Below, piece by piece: positions 52,100-59,802 of a stretch of 64,000 nt of DNA. A program made the translations under genes and the position numbers. The notes beneath the pieces were generated by a model. That model did no database searches. It was not told the origin of the DNA and saw nothing but the letters and a program-made list of their open reading frames with translations. This DNA is from Cypionkella sp049896245. Lineage in GTDB: Bacteria > Pseudomonadota > Alphaproteobacteria > Rhodobacterales > Rhodobacteraceae. Position 1 is the stretch's first letter. The number at the start of each line of letters is the position of its first letter. The stretch covers positions 124,001 through 188,000 of the forward strand of contig NZ_JAFCTX010000003.1 in NCBI RefSeq assembly GCF_049896245.1, written 5' to 3'.

Positions 52100-53107
52100 T
52101 CAGTTGTCGAAATCGACTTCTTCGATCAGCTTCAAAGCTGCCGGACGCTGCGCTGCGACATCCGCCAAAGCCAAGTTGTCAGGCGTGAAGTCGCCCCAGC
52201 TTTTCACCAAAGCCGAGCGTTCCACACCAGGTTCCACCGGGAATTCGTAGTTGGTTTCGGCATAGATCTTCTGCGCCTCATCCGACGACAGCCATTCCAT
52301 CAGCTTCAGCGCCGCATCGTGGTTGGGTGCGGCCTTGGTCATCGCCACGCCTGAGATGTTCATATGGGTGCCGCCGCCTTCAAACACCGGGAAGATGATG
52401 CGGACGGCGTTGGCCCAGTCTTTCTGCTCGGGGTCGGCCAGCATCTGCCCCAGATAATAGGTGTTGCCAATGGCAATGTCGCACTCGTTCGCCCAGATCG
52501 CTTTGACCTGATCGCGGTCAGCGCCATTGGGTTTGCGGGCCAGGTTGGCCTTCAGACCCTCCAGCCAAGTCTTGGTGAACGCGGCGTCGTGATGCGCCAG
52601 CATCGCCCCGGTCAGCGCCACGTTATAATCATTGGTGCCCGAACGCATACAGAGCCGACCCTTCCATTTCGGATTGGCGAGATCTTCATAGGTGGTGACT
52701 TCGCCATCCTTTACCCGGTCTTTCGCCGCATAAACGATGCGCGAACGGGCGGTCAGGCCGAACCATTGTTTGCCCGGATCGCGGTATTCGGCGGGAATGT
52801 TTTTCTCCAGCACTGCCGAGTCCACCGGCTGCGTCACGCCTGCGTTCACCACTTCCATCAGCCGCGCGATGTCCACCGTCAGGATCAGATCGGCGGGCGA
52901 GCGATCACCTTCCGCCACCAGACGCTCGGCCATACCCTTGTCAACAAAGGCAATATTCACCGTGATGCCGGTGTCTTTGGTGAAGGCATCAATCAGCGGC
53001 TGGATCAATTCGGGCTGGCGGTGCGAGTAGATATTCACCTCCTCGGCCAGTGCAGGCACGGCGGTGCTGGCGAGCGCGAGCGCGAACAAGGAAAAACGCA
53101 GCTTCAT
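52100..53107 (-). CDS. Fe(3+) ABC transporter substrate-binding protein
   Basis: A 335-aa periplasmic binding protein of the FbpA/FutA type that binds ferric iron for import. A signal peptide covers residues 1-21 (ending VPALA). The mature N-terminus EEVNIYSHRQPELIQPLID is characteristic. The iron-coordinating tyrosine pair is likely in GNTYYLGQML. GGACTC precedes the ATG. No permease (fbpB) or ATPase (fbpC) gene is adjacent and its own terminator follows, so it is encoded alone here. A short palindrome at 53176-53189 in its promoter could be an iron-responsive site. Confidence 0.92.
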   Translation of the reverse strand: MKLRFSLFALALASTAVPALAEEVNIYSHRQPELIQPLIDAFTKDTGITVNIAFVDKGMAERLVAEGDRSPADLILTVDIARLMEVVNAGVTQPVDSAVLEKNIPAEYRDPGKQWFGLTARSRIVYAAKDRVKDGEVTTYEDLANPKWKGRLCMRSGTNDYNVALTGAMLAHHDAAFTKTWLEGLKANLARKPNGADRDQVKAIWANECDIAIGNTYYLGQMLADPEQKDWANAVRIIFPVFEGGGTHMNISGVAMTKAAPNHDAALKLMEWLSSDEAQKIYAETNYEFPVEPGVERSALVKSWGDFTPDNLALADVAAQRPAALKLIEEVDFDN

Positions 53108-53175
53108 GGTTGAGTCCTTTGGTCAGGTATATGGCCGCGCTTAAAGCCCCTTCCGGCGGCGCGGTCAATGCCTGA

Positions 53176-53189
53176 CTAAAAGACTTTAG
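53176..53189. promoter_or_regulatory. palindrome in the iron-binding protein promoter
   Basis: CTAAA-AGAC-TTTAG lies 69-82 bases before the start codon (minus strand). It is A/T-rich and vaguely like Irr/ICE-type motifs. Assignment is speculative. Confidence 0.3.
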
Positions 53190-53229
53190 AGTGGTCGACA
53201 ATGCTTTGCCCTGTGAAAGTCGTGCGGTT

Positions 53230-54075
53230 TCAGTCCGATTTCAGCGCCTTTTCCTCGGCCTTGGCGCGGTTCCACAGCGCATCCATTTCCGCCAGATCGC
53301 TGTCGGCGGGGGTGCGGTCATCCTCGGCCAGCCAATCCTCAATCCGGCCAAAGCGGCGCGAGAATTTGGCGTTGGCGGCGCGCAGCGCAGCTTCCGGGTC
53401 AACATCCAGATGCCGCGCCAGATTGGCCATCACAAACAATAAATCGCCAAATTCTTCAGTGACTTCCGCGTGGCTCAACTGATCGCGCGCCTCAACCAGC
53501 TCCGCCGCCTCCTCGGCAATTTTGGCGACCACCTCATCGGTTGAGGGCCAGTCAAACCCTACCCGCGCCGCCCGCTTTTGCAGCTTTACCGCGCGGGTCA
53601 ACCCCGGCAATCCCAGCGCCACACCGTCCAGCACACGGGCGTTCTGCGCGCCGCGCTCTGCGGCCTTGATCGTCTCCCAATCCAGCGTCTGCTGCGCGGG
53701 CGTTTTGTCGCGGCTCTCGTGCCCGAACACATGCGGATGTCTAGTTACCATCTTGTCAGAGATTGCCTGCACCACGTCCTGCAAGCTGAATATCCCCTGA
53801 TCGGTCGCCATCTGGGCATGAAACACCACCTGCAACAACAGATCGCCCAATTCCCCTGGCAACTCGCCCCAAGCCTGCCGTTCGATCGCATCGGCGACCT
53901 CATGCGCCTCCTCAATCGTATAGGGCACGATGCTGGCAAAGGTCTGCTCAATATCCCACGGGCAGCCCGCAACCGGGTCACGCAGTCGCCGCATGATCTC
54001 CAGCAATCTGTCGATCCCGCCTGCAGGGTCACGCACAAGTTGGTCGGATGCGTCGTCAGAATGAGGCAGGGGCAT
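53230..54075 (-). CDS. mazG: nucleoside triphosphate pyrophosphohydrolase MazG
   Basis: MazG hydrolyses (d)NTPs, including damaged ones, to monophosphates and PPi. The 281-aa product contains two MazG domains (about residues 38-115 and 170-245). Each has the ExxE...ExxD metal-binding pattern: EEAHEVADAIERQAWGELPGELGDLL in the first (quoted by key part EELGD-like GELGDLL) and EEAAELVEARDQ to EEFGDLLFV in the second. The N-terminal WDIEQTFASI segment is also conserved. It is divergent from the amidohydrolase gene (55 bases between starts), and its stop is 122 bases from the start of the iron-binding protein gene. Confidence 0.94.
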   Translation of the reverse strand: MPLPHSDDASDQLVRDPAGGIDRLLEIMRRLRDPVAGCPWDIEQTFASIVPYTIEEAHEVADAIERQAWGELPGELGDLLLQVVFHAQMATDQGIFSLQDVVQAISDKMVTRHPHVFGHESRDKTPAQQTLDWETIKAAERGAQNARVLDGVALGLPGLTRAVKLQKRAARVGFDWPSTDEVVAKIAEEAAELVEARDQLSHAEVTEEFGDLLFVMANLARHLDVDPEAALRAANAKFSRRFGRIEDWLAEDDRTPADSDLAEMDALWNRAKAEEKALKSD

Positions 54076-54130
54076 TGCCGATCCCTTCCAGATAAGATTT
54101 GATCAAAGGCAAGCAAATCAGGAGATCCCC

Positions 54131-55294
54131 ATGCCCGTCCTCAACCGTATCGCCGCTTATGCCGAGGAAATGAAGGGCTGGCGCAGGCATTTGCACGCGA
54201 ATCCCGAACTGTCTTTCGACTGCTTCACCACCGCCGCTTATATCGTCGATCGTCTTAAAGAGATCGGCGTCGATGAAATTCATCCCGGCATCGCCAAGAC
54301 CGGCATCGTGGCGATTATCAACGGCCAGGGAGATGGCCCAACCATCGGCCTGCGCGCCGATATGGATGCGCTGCCTATTCAGGAAATCACCGGGGCCGAA
54401 TATGCCTCGACCATCCCCGGCAAAATGCACGCCTGTGGCCATGATGGCCATGTCACCATGTTGCTGGGGGCCGCAAAATACCTCGCCGAGACCCGTCGCT
54501 TCAAAGGCCGTGTCGCACTGATCTTCCAACCCGCCGAGGAAGATGGCGCGGGGGGCCGCGAGATGGTGAACCAAGGCATGATGGACCGCTTTACCGTCGA
54601 GCAAGTCTACGGCATCCACAACGCCCCAAACGTGCCCTTTGGGCATTTCCTGACCACGCCGGGGGCGCTGATGGCCTCAGTGGATACCGCTTATGTGTAT
54701 CTGACGGGCAAAGGCGGCCATGGAGCCACGCCACATGATTGCGTCGATCCCATCGTGGCACTGGTGGGCATGATTTCCGCAATCCAAACGATCATCCCGC
54801 GCAATATCTATGCGTTAGACGAGGCGGTTTTGTCGGTGACTATGGTGAACTCCGGCACCGCGTCGAACATCATCCCCGAAGAGGCGATGTTCGCGACTAC
54901 CATCCGCTGCTTCAAACCCGAAGTCCGTGCTTTGCTGAAAAAACGTTTCCATGAAATTGTCGAAGGCCACGCAGCCGCTTACGGCGTGCAAGCGCGCATC
55001 GACTACGACTGGGGCTATCCCGCCACCATCAACCATGCCGATCAAGCCGCCTTTGCCGTCGAAGTGGCGGCTGAAATCGTGGGCGACACTGCCGTCGATG
55101 GCAATTCGGTGCGCGAAATGGGGTCGGAAGATTTCTCTTACATGCTGGAAGCCCGCAAAGGCGCTTATCTGTTTATGGGCACCGGCCCCGGCGCAGGCCT
55201 GCACCACGCGGCTTATGATTTCAACGACGAGGCCGCCCCGATTGGCGCGTCGTTCTTCGCAAGGCTGGTTGAGCGCGCGCAACCGCTCGCCTGA
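54131..55294 (+). CDS. M20 family aminoacylase / N-acyl amino acid amidohydrolase
   Basis: A 387-aa cytoplasmic metal-dependent amidohydrolase of the hippurate hydrolase/aminoacylase group (M20D), which releases amino acids from N-acyl or N-acetyl forms. Metal ligands are in ACGHDGHVTM, IFQPAEEDGAGG (catalytic glutamate) and the C-terminal GPGAGLHHAAYDF. The opening GLRADMDALPIQE is typical. AGGAGA precedes the ATG at 54131. It is read away from mazG and is followed by a small secreted protein. A TTTGATCAAA palindrome lies at 54098-54107 in its promoter. Confidence 0.92.
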   Translation: MPVLNRIAAYAEEMKGWRRHLHANPELSFDCFTTAAYIVDRLKEIGVDEIHPGIAKTGIVAIINGQGDGPTIGLRADMDALPIQEITGAEYASTIPGKMHACGHDGHVTMLLGAAKYLAETRRFKGRVALIFQPAEEDGAGGREMVNQGMMDRFTVEQVYGIHNAPNVPFGHFLTTPGALMASVDTAYVYLTGKGGHGATPHDCVDPIVALVGMISAIQTIIPRNIYALDEAVLSVTMVNSGTASNIIPEEAMFATTIRCFKPEVRALLKKRFHEIVEGHAAAYGVQARIDYDWGYPATINHADQAAFAVEVAAEIVGDTAVDGNSVREMGSEDFSYMLEARKGAYLFMGTGPGAGLHHAAYDFNDEAAPIGASFFARLVERAQPLA

Positions 55295-55318
55295 TCTCAT
55301 CTTGGTCTAAACAATGCT

Positions 55319-55342
55319 AGCGCAGCCGCCACCGGCTGCGCT
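55319..55342 (+). terminator. terminator candidate after the aminoacylase gene
   Basis: AGCGCAGCC and GGCTGCGCT pair perfectly (9 bp, 6-base loop), 25 bases past the stop. The following AGGCTGCTTTC is only a weak U tract. Confidence 0.5.
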
Positions 55343-55374
55343 AGGCTGCTTTCATTGATTTGCAAGGAGCCATT

Positions 55375-55791
55375 ATGATCCGCCTGACCTTCGCCCTGAG
55401 CTTGTTGGCAGCGCCGATTTTTGCAACAGCCGCCTTGGCCGATGATTACCTCGCCTTCCACTCACCTTCGGGCAATATCCAATGCGGCATGTCCACCGGG
55501 GACTATGCGCAAGTGCGTTGCGATATGGGCAGCCTGACCCCCACCTATCGCAAAGCCCCGCCCGATTGCGAATTCGACTGGGGCAGCAGCTTTGCGGTGG
55601 ATGCGGGCGGGCCGGGCTATCTCGCCTGTGTGTCCGATTCTGTTGCCGATCCGGGCGGGATTGAGCTCGGCTACGGCAAGTCGATCTCGCTGGGGCCGTT
55701 CACCTGCTCGTCGGAGAAATCCGGCATAGAATGTAGCAACCTCGGCGGCCATGGTTTCAAGCTGTCAAAGGCCAAGCAAAAGCTGTTCTGA
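55375..55791 (+). CDS. small secreted protein, DUF6636-like
   Basis: A 138-aa exported protein with a signal peptide at residues 1-22 (ending ATAALA). The mature part, FHSPSGNIQCGMSTGDYAQV, CDMGSLTPTY, PDCEFDWGSSFAVDAGGPGY and SSEKSGIECSNLGGHGFKLS, has several cysteines and matches what I recall of the DUF6636 pattern (SPSGNIxC near the N-terminus, GHGF near the end). The role is unknown; it is probably a periplasmic or secreted disulfide-bonded domain. AAGGAG precedes the ATG at 55375. Confidence 0.75.
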   Translation: MIRLTFALSLLAAPIFATAALADDYLAFHSPSGNIQCGMSTGDYAQVRCDMGSLTPTYRKAPPDCEFDWGSSFAVDAGGPGYLACVSDSVADPGGIELGYGKSISLGPFTCSSEKSGIECSNLGGHGFKLSKAKQKLF

Positions 55792-55826
55792 AATTTGATC
55801 AAATACCCTCTGGTCTTTTTACCGCG

Positions 55827-55845
55827 TTTGGCTATCTTGGCCAAA
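55827..55845. promoter_or_regulatory. palindrome before the class III aminotransferase gene
   Basis: TTTGGC-TATCTTG-GCCAAA is an inverted repeat ending 22 bases before the start codon. Upstream at 55793-55804 is ATTTGATCAAAT. Either could be an operator; no regulator is identified. Confidence 0.35.
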
Positions 55846-55867
55846 TCATATTGACTGGAGATTCAAA

Positions 55868-57265
55868 ATGAACGCCCCCGCAAGCCTGCCCAACACATCC
55901 GCGTTTGAGATGGACCGCGCCCATGTCCTGCACCCTTGGGCTAACTTCGGGCCGTTCGAGAAAGCGGGCTCTTTGGTGATCGCGCGCGGGCAGGGCGCAA
56001 AGCTGTGGGATGAACAGGGCCGCGAATACTTCGACGCTGTCGGCGGCATGTGGTGTACCAACATCGGTCTGGGTCGCCGCGAGATGGCCGATGCGATTGC
56101 CGAACAGGCCGAGCGCCTCGCCTTCGCCAACCATTTTGTCGATATGACCAATGATCCCGCAGCACGCCTCGCCGCCAAACTGGCCGAACTCGCGCCCGGT
56201 GATCTCAACCGCGTGCATTTCACCACCGGCGGCTCAACGGCGGTCGATACGGCCGTGCGGGTGGTCAGCTACTACCACCACGCCCGCGGCAACCCGGATA
56301 AAACCGACATCGTGGCGCGGGAAAACTCTTATCACGGCTCGACGTATCTCACCCAATCGGTGGGCAAAAGGAACGGCGACCGCATCGAAGAATTTCGCTA
56401 CAAGACCGAGGGGATCCACCATCTGAGCTGCCCCAACCCCTACCGCCGCCCCGACCATCAGACCGAGGCGCAGTTCTGCGATGATCTGATCGCCGAATTT
56501 GAAGCTCTGATCGCAAAAGTCGGTGCTGACCGTATCGGCGGCTTTATCGCCGAGCCGATTCAAGCCTCGGGCGGTATCATCATCCCGCCGCAGGGCTATC
56601 TGCGTCGGATGTGGGAAATCTGCAAACGCCACGACATCCTGTTCATCGCCGATGAAGTCGTCACCGCCTTTGGCCGCATCGGCCATTGGTTCGCCAGTGA
56701 GGATGCGTTCGGGGTGCAGCCGGATATGATCACCACCGCCAAAGGCCTGACCTCGGGCTACCTGCCTTTGGGCGCGCTGATCCTGTCTGAACGGATCTGG
56801 GCTGCAATGGCCGAAGGCGGGCACCGCTGGTTCACCACCGGCCTGACCTATTCGGGCCATCCGGTCAGCTGTGCTTGCGCGCAAAAAAACATCGAAATTC
56901 TGGATCGCGAAGGCCTGCTCGCCAATGCCACGAAAGTCGGTGCCTATTTCAACACCCGGCTGAAAGCATTGGAAGACTTGCCACTTGTCGGCAATGTGCG
57001 CGGGCAGGGCTTGATGCTCTGCGTCGAAAACGTTGCCAACAAGGCCACCAAAGAATTGCTCCCCGATGAGGTCAATGAAAGCAAACGCATCTCCGATGTG
57101 GCAGAATCGCTCGGCCTGCTGGTGCGGCCCATTGGCCATCTGAACGTGATGTCACCGCCGTTGATCATCACCGAAGCCGAGGTCGATTTTGTCGTCGATA
57201 CCCTCGAACACGCGATCCGCCGCGTCAGCGATGATCTGGTGCGCGAGGGGCATCGGTTGGGGTAA
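55868..57265 (+). CDS. class III aminotransferase, probably polyamine:pyruvate type
   Basis: A 465-aa PLP enzyme of the omega-aminotransferase family. The PLP lysine is K292 in MITTAKGLTSGYLPLGAL, the ring aspartate is D262 in LFIADEVVTAFGR, and the YDAVGGMWC-like entry loop appears as FDAVGGMWCTNIGLG. It is most similar in pattern to putrescine/spermidine- or taurine:pyruvate aminotransferases. The agmatinase gene 259 bases downstream in the same direction suggests putrescine as substrate, which is inference. GGAGATTC precedes the ATG. An exact GGCGGGGTGAACCCCGCC hairpin follows the stop. Confidence 0.88.
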   Translation: MNAPASLPNTSAFEMDRAHVLHPWANFGPFEKAGSLVIARGQGAKLWDEQGREYFDAVGGMWCTNIGLGRREMADAIAEQAERLAFANHFVDMTNDPAARLAAKLAELAPGDLNRVHFTTGGSTAVDTAVRVVSYYHHARGNPDKTDIVARENSYHGSTYLTQSVGKRNGDRIEEFRYKTEGIHHLSCPNPYRRPDHQTEAQFCDDLIAEFEALIAKVGADRIGGFIAEPIQASGGIIIPPQGYLRRMWEICKRHDILFIADEVVTAFGRIGHWFASEDAFGVQPDMITTAKGLTSGYLPLGALILSERIWAAMAEGGHRWFTTGLTYSGHPVSCACAQKNIEILDREGLLANATKVGAYFNTRLKALEDLPLVGNVRGQGLMLCVENVANKATKELLPDEVNESKRISDVAESLGLLVRPIGHLNVMSPPLIITEAEVDFVVDTLEHAIRRVSDDLVREGHRLG

Positions 57266-57271
57266 CAGCGT

Positions 57272-57289
57272 GGCGGGGTGAACCCCGCC
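57272..57289 (+). terminator. hairpin after the aminotransferase, repeat of the queA terminator
   Basis: GGCGGGG-TGAA-CCCCGCC then CTAG. It is identical to 21546-21563 and sits at the same place relative to a stop codon. Confidence 0.5.
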
Positions 57290-57312
57290 CTAGCCATGAC
57301 TGGCCAGCGTCG

Positions 57313-57385
57313 AAGCGCTCTGCGCGGGAGTATTTCGGAAACAGCAATTTCATCTTGGCCTAAATACTTCCGCGCGGCGCACTCC
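57313..57385. repeat. two head-to-head GTATTT-tail elements, copies F1 and F2
   Basis: F1 on the plus strand has GCGCGGGAGTATTT (57322-57335). F2 on the minus strand reads GCGCGGAAGTATTT (57375-57362), then AGGCCAAGATGAA. The two 14-base arms are complementary except for one G-U pair, with 26 bases between. The F2 tail is nearly the same as copy B at the amidase start. Confidence 0.55.
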
Positions 57386-57524
57386 GGCCTTGCCGCATAT
57401 CCGCCGCATCAGGCTTGACAACCTCCCAAGCCTGCCGTCCTTTGAATCACCCGGATCCGCGCGTCTCCGGCTTGGGTTGTGACCCGAGGATAAAGACGCA
57501 AGCGCCGTTATCTCCGAGAGAATC

Positions 57525-58490
57525 ATGGCCTTAGAAGACGCTAAAACCGAAATCGACACCGCTTTCACCCGCACCACCCAGCGCGGTTATGCCTTTGAGA
57601 ACGCGTTCTCGGGCGCCACCTCATTCCTGCGCCGGACCTACACCAAAGACCTCACCGGGGTAGACCTTGCCATCACCGGCGTGGCGTTTGACCAAGCCGT
57701 CACCCACCGCACCGGCACCCGCTTTGGCCCCCGCGCGATTCGCGAAGCGTCAACTTTGCAGCCCTACGATCCGCCCTACGGCTGGCCGACCAATCCGCTG
57801 GAAGACCTCAACATCATCGACTACGGCGATTGTGCGTTTGACTATGCCAAGACCGCCGATTTCCCCGATACCCTGACCGTGCATATCCGCAAAATTCTGT
57901 CAGCTGGCGCCGGCACGATCACCTTAGGTGGCGATCACTACATCACCCTGCCGATCCTGCGCGCCTATGCCGAGAAATTCGGGCCGCTGTCAGTCATCCA
58001 TTTCGACGCCCATTCCGATCTCTGGCCGGATGACGACATGAGCCGGATCGACCACGGCACCATGATGTATAAGGCCGTCAAGCAGGGCTATGTTGACCCA
58101 AACCGCTCGGTGCAGATTGGCATCCGCACCACCACCGAAGATTACCTTGGCTTCAACGTCATTGACGCCCGCTGGGTGCATGAAAATGGCACGGCGGCGG
58201 TGGTGGCGAAGATCAAAGACATCGTCGACGATCACAAGACCTACCTGACCTTCGATATTGACGCGCTCGACCCCTCGGTGGCCCCCGGCACTGGCACGCC
58301 GGTCTGGGGCGGCTTGCATTCTTGGCAAGCGGCAGCCATCTTGCGCGATCTGGCGGGCATCAACATGGTCGGCGGCGATATTGTTGAAGTCTCGCCACCC
58401 TATGACACCACCGGGGCCACGGCGATTGCAGGCGCGCATGTCGGATATGAGTTGATCTGTCTCTACCATTGGGCGAAAACACAAAGATGA
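57525..58490 (+). CDS. speB: agmatinase
   Basis: A 321-aa ureohydrolase that cleaves agmatine to putrescine and urea. The binuclear manganese ligands are in TLGGDHYITLP, IHFDAHSDLW and FDIDALDPSVAPGTGTP. The last motif and GGLHSWQAA fit agmatinase or related guanidino hydrolases (guanidinobutyrase or guanidinopropionase cannot be excluded). The stop overlaps the DUF1499 gene start (ATGA). Together with the upstream class III aminotransferase it could form a polyamine catabolic route. Confidence 0.9.
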   Translation: MALEDAKTEIDTAFTRTTQRGYAFENAFSGATSFLRRTYTKDLTGVDLAITGVAFDQAVTHRTGTRFGPRAIREASTLQPYDPPYGWPTNPLEDLNIIDYGDCAFDYAKTADFPDTLTVHIRKILSAGAGTITLGGDHYITLPILRAYAEKFGPLSVIHFDAHSDLWPDDDMSRIDHGTMMYKAVKQGYVDPNRSVQIGIRTTTEDYLGFNVIDARWVHENGTAAVVAKIKDIVDDHKTYLTFDIDALDPSVAPGTGTPVWGGLHSWQAAAILRDLAGINMVGGDIVEVSPPYDTTGATAIAGAHVGYELICLYHWAKTQR

Positions 58491-58942
58491 ACAAACGCAT
58501 GACCCTCGCCGTTTTGATCCTGATCGTGGCAGCGGGGGCCATGGCGTTTATTCGCCTCGCCCCGACCGATCCATCCTTGTGGCATCTGGCCCTCGATCCG
58601 CGCCCGCTGGATATCGCCACCCCTAGCCCGGACAAGGTTACCGGCTTGCCAAATGGGGCCTATGCCGATCTGATCGCAGCACCCGATCAGAGCCAAGCGC
58701 TGCTGGCCAAACTGGATGGTATCGCGCTGGCCACGCCGCGCACCATCCGCATCGCGGGCAGTGCTGAAACCGGGCGGATCACCTGGCAAACCCGATCGGC
58801 GTTCTGGGGCTTTCCCGATTACACCACTGCCGAATCTACCCCCGAGGGCGTGACGCTTTATGCCCGCCAGCGCTTTGGTGCAGGCGATTGGGGCGTCAAT
58901 GCGGCCCGTTTGACCGCATGGATCAGCGCTTTTAACGCCTGA
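58487..58942 (+). CDS. DUF1499 domain protein
   Basis: A 151-aa protein with an N-terminal hydrophobic segment (about residues 5-22, MTLAVLILIVAAGAMAF) that is a signal anchor or signal peptide, followed by a DUF1499 domain. Diagnostic parts are the central ITWQTRSAFWGFPDYTTAE and the ending LYARQRFGAGDWGVNAARLTAWI. The function is not known. The ATG at 58487 overlaps the agmatinase stop by 4 bases, so it is translated with that gene, although a functional link is not evident. Confidence 0.88.
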   Translation: MNKRMTLAVLILIVAAGAMAFIRLAPTDPSLWHLALDPRPLDIATPSPDKVTGLPNGAYADLIAAPDQSQALLAKLDGIALATPRTIRIAGSAETGRITWQTRSAFWGFPDYTTAESTPEGVTLYARQRFGAGDWGVNAARLTAWISAFNA

Positions 58943-59137
58943 AACTGCGTTCGGTTCCGCTAAATCGCCAGTAATGCGCCGATTGTGCGGAAACCTGCGG
59001 CGGATTCTCGCCCACGGATATTTCAGTTTGTTGAACTTTGTCACGGATCAGTGAATGTCTGCCGCAGCGCAGAAACAACTTGGCCTAACCAAGACCTTCT
59101 GTGCGGAACAGAACATAAAAAGACTTGGGACATTCAC

Positions 59138-59731
59138 ATGGCTGTAACCTTCCGTAATTTGCCGCGCTTGGCCGCTTTGTGCGGCATTCTGGCCCTCAGT
59201 GCCGCCTGCGTGCCAAGCAATTCGGAAGTGACGATGCTCTCCGCCCACCCCGATCTGATCCAGCCGGGGCTGAACCCGAACTTTGTCTCGAAAGCTATTG
59301 GCAATGCCAAAGCCAAGCGCGCCAAGGGCCAAAAAGTCTGGTGCGTACCGTTCGCGCGCGATGCCAGCGGTGTTGAGATCATGGGCAATGCGGGCACTTG
59401 GTGGGGCAAGGCCAAAGGTAAATTCGCTCGTGGCCACGAGCCTGTCGTGGGTGCGGTGATGGCGTTTTCGTCGACCCGCAAACTGCCGAAAGGCCATGTG
59501 GCTGTGGTGTCAGAAGTGGTGTCGGACCGCGAGATTCTGATTGACCACGCCAACTGGAAGCCCAGCCAGATCTCGCTGGGCATGACTGTGGTGGATGTCT
59601 CGACCAAGAACGATTGGTCGGTGGTGAAAGTCGCAAGCGCGGGCGATACTTTGGGCCGCCCGTACCAGATCGACGGCTTTATCTGGAACCCACCTGCACC
59701 GCAGGCTACATTGCTTGCGATCACTCCCTAA
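59138..59731 (+). CDS. CHAP-domain (NlpC/P60-like) lipoprotein
   Basis: A 197-aa exported protein. The N-terminus ending LSAACVPSNSEV resembles a lipoprotein signal with Cys24 as the lipid site (the lipobox is not perfect). The CHAP cysteine peptidase/amidase domain follows: catalytic Cys in KVWCVPFARDASG and His in PKGHVAVVSEV, then the polar residue segment ILIDHANWKP. CHAP enzymes cleave peptidoglycan peptides. It was started at 59138 because the signal sequence begins there; a long in-frame upstream extension is non-coding in appearance. It precedes prfA by 71 bases. Confidence 0.85.
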   Translation: MAVTFRNLPRLAALCGILALSAACVPSNSEVTMLSAHPDLIQPGLNPNFVSKAIGNAKAKRAKGQKVWCVPFARDASGVEIMGNAGTWWGKAKGKFARGHEPVVGAVMAFSSTRKLPKGHVAVVSEVVSDREILIDHANWKPSQISLGMTVVDVSTKNDWSVVKVASAGDTLGRPYQIDGFIWNPPAPQATLLAITP

Positions 59732-59802
59732 CTGGTTGCGCCAAAGATGCAGGTGTCGCTCTTGGACTTGACCAAAGCCGCCGAACTCTGCAAACCCACC
59801 GC

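Noticed and set aside
53090..53110. TGA-N9-TCA (iron-rhodo-box-like) match just before the start of the iron-binding protein gene.
   Set aside because: It overlaps the ribosome binding site and start codon region, where an operator is unlikely, and the pattern has only six fixed bases.
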